A stretch of DNA of 64,000 nt from RGIG5299 sp045588575 (GTDB lineage: Bacteria; Bacillota; Clostridia; Oscillospirales; RGIG5299). Below the pieces are notes generated by a model. The model did not search any database and had not been told where the DNA came from. It was given only the letters and a program-made list of their open reading frames with translations. The position numbers and the translations under genes are program-made. The DNA lies in contig JAZNEJ010000005.1 of NCBI GenBank assembly GCA_045588575.1, positions 121,633 to 185,632 of the forward strand, written 5' to 3'. Positions 1 to 8,520 of the stretch are shown here, one piece after another. Each line of letters begins with the position of its first letter. Positions within the stretch are counted from its first letter, which is position 1.

Positions 1-154
1 ACAAAAAAGTCAAGTAAAATAACAAAATGTAACACTTTTTATTTTTTTCACAAAAGCGACTGTAACATACGATTTTTTATGTGCAAAAAGACGGGAATAA
101 AACGCCGCTTGCGAAATGTATAATAATGTATAAAAATAATAAAAAATAAGCAGG

Positions 155-231
155 AATGCATAAATTTTCGCATAAAACGCAAAATAATGCATAAATATTC
201 GCAAGTATATGCAAAATGTATATTTTCTGCA
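155..231. promoter_or_regulatory. Candidate ArgR operator array upstream of argG
   Basis: Two near-identical 18-bp sites, AATGCATAAATnTTCGCA, lie at 155-172 and 186-203, 31 bp apart (about three helical turns). A third AT-rich inverted repeat, TGCA-A-AAA...TTT-C-TGCA, spans 210-231. The sites loosely resemble the family ARG box (TGNATNNNNATNCA), and an arginine operon follows, so ArgR binding is the simplest reading. The remaining intergenic sequence (1-372) is very AT-rich and holds no convincing gene. Confidence 0.4.
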
Positions 232-291
232 CAAAAATAAATATCAAAACAACAAAAAGTTGTGCATAGGCACGAAAAGCATTGAAATCTA

Positions 292-320
292 TTGCAAGTT
301 TATAAATTTTGGAGTATAAT
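292..320 (+). promoter_or_regulatory. Promoter of the arg operon
   Basis: A -35 TTGCAA (292-297) and a perfect -10 TATAAT (315-320) are separated by 17 bp. Transcription should begin near 327, about 46 bases before argG. No other promoter is evident within the arg cluster. Confidence 0.75.
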
Positions 321-372
321 TATCGGCAGATAAAAAATATATAAGCCTTAAAGGCAGAACGGAGAATATAAA

Positions 373-1587
373 ATGAAAAAGATTAAGAAAATAGTATTGG
401 CATATTCCGGCGGATTAGATACCTCAATAATCATTCCGTGGCTCAAAGAAAATTATGAGGGCTGCGAGGTTATTGCGGTTGCTGCAGACGTAGGTCAGGG
501 TAAAGAGCTTAGCGGTCTTGAAGAAAAAGCAATAAAGACCGGCGCTTCCAAGTTATATATTGAAGACCTCACCAAAGAATTCATCGAGGACTTCATTTAT
601 CCCACTCTTAAAGCAGGCGCTGTTTACGAGGGCAAATATCTTTTGGGCACCTCTTTCGCACGTCCCGTTATTGCAAAGAGAATAGTTGAAATTGCAAAAA
701 AAGAAGGCGCCGATGCAATTGCGCACGGCTGCACCGGTAAAGGTAACGACCAGGTTCGTTTCGAGCTTGCAATAAAAGCATTTGCTCCCGAAATGGAAAT
801 CATCGCTCCTTGGCGTATTTGGGATTTAAAATCTCGTGACGATGAAATAGATTACGCAGAAGCACACAACATTCCTCTTAATATCACAAGAGAAACAAAC
901 TATTCAAAAGATAAAAACATCTGGCACCTTTCTCACGAAGGTCTCGACCTTGAAGACCCCGCAAACGAGCCTATGTACGATAAAATTCTCGAGTTGGGCG
1001 TTTCACCCGAACAGGCTCCCGATAAAGCAACCTACGTAACCATCGGCTTCGAAAAGGGCGTTCCGGTAACCTTAAACGGCAAAAAGACAGGCGCTGTTGA
1101 AATGGTTTCGGCTCTTAACGAGGTTGGCGGCGCAAACGGTATCGGCATAATCGATATGGTTGAAAACCGTCTTGTAGGTATGAAATCCAGAGGCGTTTAC
1201 GAAACTCCCGGCGGCACCATTCTTTACGCCGCTCACGACGCTTTGGAAACCCTCACTCTCGATAGAGATACAATGCATTATAAGAAGCTCATTTCCGAGC
1301 GTTTTGCAGAGCTCGTTTACTTCGGTCAGTGGTTCACTCCTCTTCGCGAGGCTCTTTCGGCGTTTGTTGACAAAACTCAGGAAACAGTAACCGGCGAAGT
1401 AAAATTAAAGCTTTATAAGGGTAACGTAATACTTGCATCCGTAACATCGCCCGAATCTCTCTATAACGAAGAAATCGCAACCTTCGATGAAGACGAGGTT
1501 TATAATCAGTACGATGCAGAGGGCTTCATTAACCTCTTCGGTCTTCCCATAAAGGTTAAGGCGCTCAAAGACAGCAAGAAAAAATAA
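373..1587 (+). CDS. argG: Argininosuccinate synthase
   Basis: This cytoplasmic enzyme condenses citrulline with aspartate using ATP, the penultimate step of arginine synthesis. It has 404 residues, normal family length. The ATP-binding PP-loop reads AYSGGLDTS (residues 10-18), and the HGCTGKGNDQVRFE segment around residue 115 is characteristic of the family. The ATG follows AACGGAG at a good distance. It is the first gene of a seven-gene arg operon, only 19 bp before argH, under a promoter at 292-320. Placing argG and argH ahead of the ornithine genes is common in Clostridia. Confidence 0.98.
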   Translation: MKKIKKIVLAYSGGLDTSIIIPWLKENYEGCEVIAVAADVGQGKELSGLEEKAIKTGASKLYIEDLTKEFIEDFIYPTLKAGAVYEGKYLLGTSFARPVIAKRIVEIAKKEGADAIAHGCTGKGNDQVRFELAIKAFAPEMEIIAPWRIWDLKSRDDEIDYAEAHNIPLNITRETNYSKDKNIWHLSHEGLDLEDPANEPMYDKILELGVSPEQAPDKATYVTIGFEKGVPVTLNGKKTGAVEMVSALNEVGGANGIGIIDMVENRLVGMKSRGVYETPGGTILYAAHDALETLTLDRDTMHYKKLISERFAELVYFGQWFTPLREALSAFVDKTQETVTGEVKLKLYKGNVILASVTSPESLYNEEIATFDEDEVYNQYDAEGFINLFGLPIKVKALKDSKKK

Positions 1588-1606
1588 TTTTAAGGAGAAA
1601 TGCTCC

Positions 1607-2992
1607 ATGAAACTGTGGACGGGACGTTTCAAAAAAACCACCGATAAAAAAACCGATGATTTCAACTCATCGCTCAAATTTGATATAAGACTTTACGAGG
1701 AAGATATTGCGGGCTCGGTTGCTCATTCGCAAATGCTTGCAAAACAGGGCATAATTTCCAAAGAGGACGCTGAAAAAATCAAGGCAGGCTTAACGGAAAT
1801 CAAAGAAGAGCTTAAAGACCCGAAATACGCCGAAAACGAAGCGGAAGACATTCACTCTCTCGTTGAGGGAATGCTCACCGAAAAAATAGGCGATGCAGGT
1901 AAAAGACTTCACACGGCAAGAAGCAGAAACGACCAGGTTGCAGTTGACTTAAAGCTTAATTTGCGAAAAGAAGCAACCGAAATCAAGGAGCTTTTATTAG
2001 ACCTTATTAAAGAAATAACTGCCACGGCAAAGGAAAACACCGAAACCGTAATGGCAGGCTACACACATCTTCAAAAGGCTCAGCCCGTAACATTTGCGCA
2101 TCACGTTATGGCTTACGCTCAAATGTTCAAGCGCGACGTTTTAAGAATTGAAGATGCTCTTGAAAGAATGAAGGAATGCCCGCTCGGAGCAGGAGCTTTG
2201 GCGGGCACCACCCACCCCATAGACCGTTTTGAAACGGCAAAGGCGCTTGGCTTTGAAGCACCCATGGAAAACTCTATGGATTCCGTTTCCGACAGAGATT
2301 ACGTAATAGAGCTTGCATCGTGTTTTTCAATAATTATGATGCATCTTTCAAGATTTTCCGAGGAAATTATTTTGTGGTGCTCGGGCGAATTCGCCTATAT
2401 AGAGCTTGACGATGCTTTTTCAACGGGCTCGTCGATAATGCCGCAAAAGAAAAATCCCGATATAGCAGAGCTTTGCCGAGGAAAAACAGGCAGAGTCTAC
2501 GGCGATTTAATGGCTCTTTTAACCGTTATGAAGGGCATACCGCTTGCTTACAATAAAGATATGCAGGAAGATAAGGAAGCAATTTTCGATGCGGTAGATA
2601 CCGTTAAAATGGCGCTTTCCGTTTTCACTCCCATGTTTGCAACAATGAAGGTAAATAAAGCGGAAATGAGAAAAAAGGCAGCCGACGGCTTTATAAACGC
2701 AACCGACTGTGCCGATTATCTTGCAAAAAAAGGCGTTCCGTTCAGAGACGCCTATAAAATAGTAGGCCAAATAGTCGCATACTGCATAGATAATAAGAAA
2801 AATCTTGAAAATATGTCAATAGAGGAATATAAAACCTTTTCCGAGGTTTTTGAAAAAGATATTTTCGAAGCCGTTTCGCTTGAAAATTGCATAAACGGCA
2901 GAAACGTTTACGGTGCTCCCGCAAAGCAGGCGGTTTTAACGCAAATTAAAAACACGGAAGATTTTTTAGGTAACTTCAATGGAAAAAATTAA
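1607..2992 (+). CDS. argH: Argininosuccinate lyase
   Basis: It cleaves argininosuccinate to arginine and fumarate, the last step of the pathway. It has 461 residues, normal length. The fumarase/aspartase superfamily signature GSSIMPQKKNPD is at residues 274-285. The N-terminal KLWTGRF and the TAGYTHLQKAQPV-type segment (here MAGYTHLQKAQPVTF) are typical of ArgH. The RBS is AAGGAG. Its last 14 bases overlap the start of argC, suggesting translational coupling. Confidence 0.98.
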   Translation: MKLWTGRFKKTTDKKTDDFNSSLKFDIRLYEEDIAGSVAHSQMLAKQGIISKEDAEKIKAGLTEIKEELKDPKYAENEAEDIHSLVEGMLTEKIGDAGKRLHTARSRNDQVAVDLKLNLRKEATEIKELLLDLIKEITATAKENTETVMAGYTHLQKAQPVTFAHHVMAYAQMFKRDVLRIEDALERMKECPLGAGALAGTTHPIDRFETAKALGFEAPMENSMDSVSDRDYVIELASCFSIIMMHLSRFSEEIILWCSGEFAYIELDDAFSTGSSIMPQKKNPDIAELCRGKTGRVYGDLMALLTVMKGIPLAYNKDMQEDKEAIFDAVDTVKMALSVFTPMFATMKVNKAEMRKKAADGFINATDCADYLAKKGVPFRDAYKIVGQIVAYCIDNKKNLENMSIEEYKTFSEVFEKDIFEAVSLENCINGRNVYGAPAKQAVLTQIKNTEDFLGNFNGKN

Positions 2993-3917
2993 AGTTTTTG
3001 TAGACGGAAACGTTGGCACAACGGGAATGCAAATTGAAGAGCGTCTTGAAAAAAGAAAAGATATAGCTCTCTTGAAAATTCCCGAAAGCGAGCGCAAAAA
3101 TCCCGAAGCAATAAAAAAATTTATGAGTGAAGCCGATATAACCTTTCTTTGTCTGCCCGACGAGGCGGCAAGAGAGGCGGTAGCGCTTTCGGAAGGCACT
3201 AACACAAGAATTATCGACGCTTCAACGGCTCATCGCACTCTTCCCGAATGGGCATACGGATTTCCGGAGCTCGAGCCGGAATTCAAAGAAAGAATAAAAA
3301 CGGCAAACAAGGTTGCAGTCCCCGGATGTCACGCATCGGGATTTATTTCGCTTGTAAGACCGTTGGTTAAAGCGGGAATAATAGCAAACGATGCCGAGCT
3401 TTCCGCAACGTCGCTCACGGGTTATAGCGGCGGCGGCAAAAAGCATATTGAAAAATATGAGGGCGAGCAAAGAGATAAAGCTCTTTTAAAGGCTCCAATG
3501 CCTTATGCCCTTTCGCTTAAGCATAAGCATCTCCCCGAAATGAAGGCAATTTGCGGGCTTTTAAAAACTCCGCTCTTTATGCCGGTAGTAGGGGATTATT
3601 ATAAAGGAATGCTCGTAACCGTTCCGATTTTCGGAAGCATGGAAACGGCGGAAAAAATAGTAAAAACCTATGAAGATTGCTATAATGGCAGTCGGTTTGT
3701 TAAAGTTATGGGATTAAACAGAGATTTAAGTGAAAGCGGCGGATTTTTAAATCCCGAAGCGGTAAACGGCACAAACTGTCTTGAAATTTCGGTTTTCTCA
3801 AACAACGGAACAATTTTACTCGCAGCGGTTTTGGATAATTTGGGCAAAGGCTCGGGCGGCGCAGCCGTTCAGTGTATGAACCTTATGCTCGGAATAGATG
3901 AAGGCGAAAGTCTTTAA
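2979..3917 (+). CDS. argC: N-acetyl-gamma-glutamyl-phosphate reductase (short type)
   Basis: It reduces N-acetylglutamyl 5-phosphate to the semialdehyde with NADPH. At 312 residues it belongs to the short (type 2) AGPR group rather than the roughly 345-residue type. The N terminus KVFVDGNVGTTGMQIEERL is a Rossmann start. The catalytic cysteine lies in PGCHASGFI (Cys117). The gene starts inside argH (14-base overlap), so it is probably translationally coupled. Substrate and product connect it to argB and argD downstream. Confidence 0.96.
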   Translation: MEKIKVFVDGNVGTTGMQIEERLEKRKDIALLKIPESERKNPEAIKKFMSEADITFLCLPDEAAREAVALSEGTNTRIIDASTAHRTLPEWAYGFPELEPEFKERIKTANKVAVPGCHASGFISLVRPLVKAGIIANDAELSATSLTGYSGGGKKHIEKYEGEQRDKALLKAPMPYALSLKHKHLPEMKAICGLLKTPLFMPVVGDYYKGMLVTVPIFGSMETAEKIVKTYEDCYNGSRFVKVMGLNRDLSESGGFLNPEAVNGTNCLEISVFSNNGTILLAAVLDNLGKGSGGAAVQCMNLMLGIDEGESL

Positions 3918-3949
3918 ACCGCAAAAAAGAAAGAAAAAGGATGATAACA

Positions 3950-5164
3950 TTGAAAGAAATTTCAGGAGGCGTAACAGCCGCAAAAGGCTTTACCGCAAGC
4001 GGCGTTTATTGCGGAATACGTAAAAACAGAACTAAAAAGGACCTTGCTCTCATTAAATCGGAAACACTTTGCTCGGCAGCGGCGGTTTACACCACCAATA
4101 AGGTAAAGGGCGCACCCATTGCCGTAACAAAGGCAAATATAGCAAACGGCAAAGCAATTGCCGCAATTTGCAACAGCGGAAATGCAAACACCTGCAATGC
4201 CAACGGTGAAGAGGTTGCAATAAAAACCTGCGAGGCTCTTGCAAAGGAGCTTAACATTTCGGCAAAAGACGTTATAATTGCCTCAACGGGAGTTATCGGT
4301 CAGCCTTTAAACGTAGAAGCAATAATCGAGGGAATTCCTTCTTTGGTGCATGAGCTTTCGGTTGAAGGAAGCGACGACGCCGCAAACGCAATTTTAACAA
4401 CCGACTTAAAGAAAAAAGAAGCGGCTGTTGAATTTGAAATAAACGGTAAAACCTGCCGTATGGGCGGTATGGCAAAGGGCTCGGGAATGATAAATCCCAA
4501 TATGGCAACTATGCTCGTTTTTGTAACGGGCGACGTTTCCGTTTCATCCGAAATGCTCAAAGTTGCAGTTAAAGAGGCTGCCGACGAAAGCTTCAATATG
4601 ATTTCGGTTGACGGCGACACCTCAACAAACGATATGCTTTCCGTTATGACAAACGGAATGGCGGGAAATGAAGAAATAACCGAAAAAAATAAAGATTACG
4701 AAAAATTTTTAGAAGCTCTTACATTCCTTTGCAAAAAGCTTTCTAAAATGATAGCGGCAGACGGCGAGGGCGCAACCAAGCTTTTAGAAGGGCACGTTTA
4801 CAACGCCGAAACCAAGGAAACCGCAAGAATTGCGGCGAAATCGGTAATTTCATCAAGCCTCACAAAAGCGGCAATGTTCGGCGCCGATGCAAACTGGGGC
4901 AGAGTTTTGTGTGCTCTCGGCTATGCAAAATGTGAGCTTGACGTTAACAAAATAGATATTAAATTTATAAGCGAAGCAGGAGAAATTGCCGTTTGCAAAA
5001 ACGGTGCGGGAATTCCTTTCTCCGAAGAAAAGGCAAAGGAAATTTTGCTTAAAGACCATATTATAATAGACATTAACTTAAACTCCGGAAATGAAGAAGC
5101 AACCGCATTCGGCTGCGACCTTACTTATGAATATGTTAAAATAAACGGAGACTACCGCACCTGA
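3950..5164 (+). CDS. argJ: Bifunctional glutamate N-acetyltransferase / ornithine acetyltransferase
   Basis: ArgJ transfers acetyl from N-acetylornithine back to glutamate, closing the acetyl cycle. This makes a separate ArgE unnecessary and lessens the need for ArgA; neither is seen here. The protein self-cleaves before the conserved Thr of the ATML motif (Thr187 in NMATML), which becomes the nucleophile. Start choice: an ATG at 3941 sits directly on its AAGG with no spacer. A TTG at 3950 is about 8 bases from AGGATG and gives the usual family beginning (K-E-I-S-G-G-V-T-A-A-K-G-F). I prefer 3950 and cannot exclude 3941. Length 404 residues. Confidence 0.95.
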   Translation: MKEISGGVTAAKGFTASGVYCGIRKNRTKKDLALIKSETLCSAAAVYTTNKVKGAPIAVTKANIANGKAIAAICNSGNANTCNANGEEVAIKTCEALAKELNISAKDVIIASTGVIGQPLNVEAIIEGIPSLVHELSVEGSDDAANAILTTDLKKKEAAVEFEINGKTCRMGGMAKGSGMINPNMATMLVFVTGDVSVSSEMLKVAVKEAADESFNMISVDGDTSTNDMLSVMTNGMAGNEEITEKNKDYEKFLEALTFLCKKLSKMIAADGEGATKLLEGHVYNAETKETARIAAKSVISSSLTKAAMFGADANWGRVLCALGYAKCELDVNKIDIKFISEAGEIAVCKNGAGIPFSEEKAKEILLKDHIIIDINLNSGNEEATAFGCDLTYEYVKINGDYRT

Positions 5165-5184
5165 TTAAAGAGAGGATAAAAGAG

Positions 5185-6060
5185 ATGGATGATTTAACCT
5201 TTAACGCAATCGAACAAAAGGCCGAAGTGCTTGTCGAAGCATTACCCTATATAACGCAGTACAGAGGAAAAACCATTGTAATTAAATACGGCGGCAATGC
5301 AATGATAAACGAAGAGCTTAAGAACGCGGTTATTTCGGATATCGTGCTTTTATCTTGCATAGGAATAAACGTGGTTTTAGTCCACGGCGGCGGTCCCGAA
5401 ATTACCGATATGCTTAAGAAAATAGGTAAAGAAAGCAAATTCGTAAACGGACTCCGTTATACCGATGCCGAAACCGCAGAGGTTGCTCAAATGGTTTTGG
5501 CAGGTAAAATAAATAAAGACTTGGTAAATTTAATAAATCAGCACGGCGGAAGCGCCATTGGCATTTCAGGCTTCGACGGCGGTCTTTTAAAAGCTAAAAA
5601 GCTTGAAGAAAAAGGCTACGATTACGGCTTTGTGGGTGAAATAAAAGACGTTAACACAAAAATAATAACCGACTCGCTTTCCAACGGATATATCGTTGTA
5701 ATTTCAACCGTTGCGGCAGGGGAGGACGGCCAAATTTATAACGTCAACGCCGATACTGCGGCGCTTGAAATAGCAATTGCATTAAAAGCCGACAGAGTTT
5801 TGGTTTTAACCGACGTAAGAGGTGTTTTGCAAAACGCCGCAGACGAAAACTCGCTTATTTCGGAAATCTCCGTTTCGGAAATTCCCGAGCTTGTTAAAAA
5901 CGGCACCATAAAGGGCGGAATGATACCGAAAATCGAAAGCATAGCAAATGCGGTAAATTTAGATATCAAATCCGCAAGTATTATAGACGGCAGAGTTAAA
6001 CACTCAATAATCGTTGAGCTTTTCTCGGCCGACGGCTTCGGAACAATCATTCACAAATAA
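5185..6060 (+). CDS. argB: Acetylglutamate kinase
   Basis: It phosphorylates N-acetylglutamate, the step usually feedback-inhibited by arginine. It has 291 residues and the amino-acid-kinase fold, with the phosphate-binding IKYGGNAM (residues 33-40) and VHGGGPEI (about 66-73). The N-terminal helix before residue 25 (AEVLVEALPYI) is the extension found in arginine-sensitive hexameric enzymes, so feedback inhibition is likely (inference). It lies 20 bp after argJ and 12 bp before argD. Confidence 0.97.
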   Translation: MDDLTFNAIEQKAEVLVEALPYITQYRGKTIVIKYGGNAMINEELKNAVISDIVLLSCIGINVVLVHGGGPEITDMLKKIGKESKFVNGLRYTDAETAEVAQMVLAGKINKDLVNLINQHGGSAIGISGFDGGLLKAKKLEEKGYDYGFVGEIKDVNTKIITDSLSNGYIVVISTVAAGEDGQIYNVNADTAALEIAIALKADRVLVLTDVRGVLQNAADENSLISEISVSEIPELVKNGTIKGGMIPKIESIANAVNLDIKSASIIDGRVKHSIIVELFSADGFGTIIHK

Positions 6061-6072
6061 GAGGTAAAAAAT

Positions 6073-7260
6073 ATGTTCACCAGCAAAGATTATATTCAAA
6101 AAGATAAAAACGTAATGATAAACACCTACGACAGATATCCCGTTGTTATAGAAAAGGGAAGAGGCGCTATCGCAACCGACGTTGATGGCAAAAAATATAT
6201 CGACTTCACGGCGGGCATTGCGGTTAACGCTTTAGGCTACTGCGATAAAAAATACGTTAAGTCAGTTATAAAGCAGGTTAAAAAGGTAGGCCATATTTGC
6301 AATCTTTTCTATAATCCCACAAGCATTGAGCTTGCGGAAAGAATTATAGAAGTAACCGGAATGAAAAGAGTTTTCTTTGCAAACTCGGGCGCCGAGGCAA
6401 ATGAAGGCGCAACAAAGGTTGCCAGAAAATATGCCGCAGATAAATACGGCGAGCACAGAAACGTTATTTTAACACTTAACGATTCTTTCCACGGCAGAAC
6501 GATAACGACTCTTTCGGCAACCGGCCAAAAGCACTATCACGAGCATTTCCAACCTTTAACAAGAGGATTTATCTATCCCGAAGAGAACACTATTGAAGCA
6601 ATAAAAGCGGCTATGAACGATAACGTTTGCGCTATTATGATAGAGGTTATTCAGGGTGAAGGCGGCGTTAAGCTTCTCGATAAAGAGCTTGTTTACGGAA
6701 TTCAAAAGCTTTGCGATGAAAAAGACGTTTTACTCATTGTAGACGAAGTTCAAACCGGTGTTTTAAGAACAGGCAAATTCCTTGCTTGCGATTATTACGA
6801 TATTCATCCCGACGTTGTAACCTTGGCAAAAGGTCTTGGCGGCGGAATGCCCATAGGTGCGGTTTTGGTAAACGAAAAGTGCGAAAACGTCCTCACCTAC
6901 GGCCAACACGGCTCAACCTTTGGCGGAAACCCCATAGTTTGCGCCGGCGGCATTGAGGTTATGAAACGCACCTCCAATCCCGAAATGCAAAAGGACGTTT
7001 GCGAAAAAGGCGAATACATAAGAAAAAAGCTTGCCGAGTTCAAAAACGTAAAAAATATAAGAGGTTTGGGCCTTTTTATAGCGTTTGACCTTGAAAAAGG
7101 AGATGCAAAAGCGGTAGTCCGTAAAATTGCCGAAAAGGGATGCTTGGTTTTAACTGCCAAATCATCTCTGCGCTTAACTCCTCCTCTTATCATCAACTAT
7201 AAAGAAATTGATAAGGGCCTCGAAATTATGAAATCCGTAATTGAAGGAGAGCTTGAATAA
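6073..7260 (+). CDS. argD: Acetylornithine aminotransferase
   Basis: This PLP enzyme of class III transfers an amino group from glutamate to N-acetylglutamate semialdehyde. It has 395 residues. The Schiff-base lysine is Lys253 in TLAKGLGGGMPIGA, preceded by the DEVQTGVLRTGK segment. Such enzymes often also act on succinyldiaminopimelate, which would fit the DAP-type wall implied by murE (inference). The stop codon overlaps the argF start (TAATG). Confidence 0.96.
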   Translation: MFTSKDYIQKDKNVMINTYDRYPVVIEKGRGAIATDVDGKKYIDFTAGIAVNALGYCDKKYVKSVIKQVKKVGHICNLFYNPTSIELAERIIEVTGMKRVFFANSGAEANEGATKVARKYAADKYGEHRNVILTLNDSFHGRTITTLSATGQKHYHEHFQPLTRGFIYPEENTIEAIKAAMNDNVCAIMIEVIQGEGGVKLLDKELVYGIQKLCDEKDVLLIVDEVQTGVLRTGKFLACDYYDIHPDVVTLAKGLGGGMPIGAVLVNEKCENVLTYGQHGSTFGGNPIVCAGGIEVMKRTSNPEMQKDVCEKGEYIRKKLAEFKNVKNIRGLGLFIAFDLEKGDAKAVVRKIAEKGCLVLTAKSSLRLTPPLIINYKEIDKGLEIMKSVIEGELE

Positions 7261-8162
7261 TGAAACATTTACTTAAACTTCTCGATTTATCATCAAAGGA
7301 AATAACCGATATTTTAGACCTTGCCGACGAATTGAAACTCGAAAACAAAAAGGGAATAAAGCATCACCGTCTTGCAGGCCAAACCCTCGGTATGATTTTT
7401 GAAAAATCCTCAACCCGCACCCGTGTTTCATTTGAAACGGGTATCTATCAGCTCGGCGGCTATGCTCTTTATTTGAATTCAAAAGATATTCAACTCGGAA
7501 GAGGAGAGTCTATTCAAGACACCGCAAGAGTTCTTTCAAGATATTTAGACGGTATTATGATAAGAACCTTCGAGCAGGAAAAGGTTGAAACTCTTGCAGA
7601 ATACGGCTCAATTCCGATAATAAACGGCCTTACCGATTTCTGCCATCCCTGCCAAGTTCTTGCAGACTTACAAACAATCAGAGAATATAAAGGTTCGTTG
7701 GAGGGCAAAAAGCTCGTTTATATAGGCGACGGAAACAATATGGCAAACTCGCTTATCGTCGGTGGCTTAAAAACGGGAATGAGCGTTTCCGTTGCATGCC
7801 CTAAGGACTATTCTCCCGATAAAACCGTTTTGGAATTCGCAAAAGATAAAAACTTTGTTTTAACTGAAGATATTTTTGAAGCGGCAAAGGATGCCGATGC
7901 AATTTACACAGACGTTTGGGCAAGCATGGGACAAGAATCCGAGGCTGAGGCTCGCAAAAAAATCTTCAAAGATTACTGCATAAGCGAAGAGCTTTTGAAA
8001 GTGGCAAAGAAAGATGCAATCGTGCTGCACTGCTTGCCTGCACATAAGGGCGAAGAGATTGAAGAAAGCGTTTTTGAAAACCACGTAAACGAAATTATGG
8101 ACGAAGCGGAAAACCGTTTACACGCTCAAAAAGCGGTAATGGTTAAGCTTATGGAAAAATAA
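7260..8162 (+). CDS. argF: Ornithine carbamoyltransferase
   Basis: It makes citrulline from ornithine and carbamoyl phosphate. It has 300 residues. The carbamoyl-phosphate loop SSTRTR is at residues 50-55, HPCQVLADLQT near 125-135 binds substrate, and HCLPAH near residue 260 carries the ornithine-site cysteine. Its ATG overlaps the argD stop. It is the last gene of the operon and is followed by a strong terminator. Carbamoyl-phosphate synthase (carAB) is not encoded in this window. Confidence 0.97.
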   Translation: MKHLLKLLDLSSKEITDILDLADELKLENKKGIKHHRLAGQTLGMIFEKSSTRTRVSFETGIYQLGGYALYLNSKDIQLGRGESIQDTARVLSRYLDGIMIRTFEQEKVETLAEYGSIPIINGLTDFCHPCQVLADLQTIREYKGSLEGKKLVYIGDGNNMANSLIVGGLKTGMSVSVACPKDYSPDKTVLEFAKDKNFVLTEDIFEAAKDADAIYTDVWASMGQESEAEARKKIFKDYCISEELLKVAKKDAIVLHCLPAHKGEEIEESVFENHVNEIMDEAENRLHAQKAVMVKLMEK

Positions 8163-8169
8163 AAAAACG

Positions 8170-8206
8170 AAACCCGACTGTTTTTCAAAAGAAACGGTCG
8201 GGTTTT
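8170..8206 (+). terminator. Intrinsic terminator of the arg operon
   Basis: A 14-bp stem (AAACCCGACTGTTT against AAACGGTCGGGTTT, one G-U pair) begins 8 bases after the argF stop. Its T-rich 3' arm ends in TTTT. Confidence 0.85.
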
Positions 8207-8237
8207 AAAAAACAATTTATAAACCGCTCGTTTTTGC

Positions 8238-8266
8238 TTGACAAAAAAAGCTTTTTTTGCTATTAT
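8238..8266 (+). promoter_or_regulatory. Promoter of tRNA-Ser, with a structured leader
   Basis: TTGACA (8238-8243) and TATTAT (8261-8266) are spaced by exactly 17 bp. The predicted start near 8273 leaves a leader of about 70 bases before the tRNA. That leader can form a hairpin of AAACAGC (8282-8288) with GCTGTTT (8306-8312), followed by a small GGCT-TTA-AGCC stem. No known RNA family is recognised in it. Confidence 0.75.
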
Positions 8267-8344
8267 ATATATCGGCGTTAAAAACAGCAAAGCTAATACT
8301 GAGGGGCTGTTTCGGCTTTAAGCCTTAATGCTAATTAAATATAT

Positions 8345-8433
8345 GCAGAGATATCGAAGCGGTCATAACGGGGCTGACTCGAAATCAGTTTGCGCTCACG
8401 CGCACGGGGGTTCGAATCCCCCTCTCTGCGCCA
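8345..8433 (+). tRNA. trnS: tRNA-Ser, anticodon CGA
   Basis: A full class II cloverleaf can be drawn. The acceptor GCAGAGA pairs with TCTCTGC, followed by discriminator G and an encoded CCA. The anticodon stem GCTGA/TCAGT encloses loop CTCGAAA (anticodon CGA, reading UCG). There is a long variable arm (TGCGCTCACGCGCA) and a T arm GGGGG-TTCGAAT-CCCCC. The long variable arm confirms serine. Confidence 0.97.
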
Positions 8434-8440
8434 ACGAAAA

Positions 8441-8469
8441 ACAAGTGGCGTTAAGCCACTTGTTTTTTT
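8441..8469 (+). terminator. tRNA-Ser terminator
   Basis: ACAAGTGGC (8441-8449), loop GTTAA and GCCACTTGT (8455-8463) form a 9-bp perfect stem. A run of seven T follows at 8463-8469. Confidence 0.9.
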
Positions 8470-8520
8470 GTTCCGTTTATGCTATCATTAAATAAATTAA
8501 AACGAAACGGATATGAGTAA

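Noticed and set aside
10..234. Reverse-strand 74-residue reading at the window start
   Set aside because: Composed of Phe/Tyr/Lys from A/T-rich DNA, has no RBS, and covers the putative arg operator region.
8273..8344. SRP RNA or 6S RNA in the leader before tRNA-Ser
   Set aside because: The conserved SRP domain (GGNAGGNCCGGAAGG type) is absent, and the length is too short for 6S RNA.
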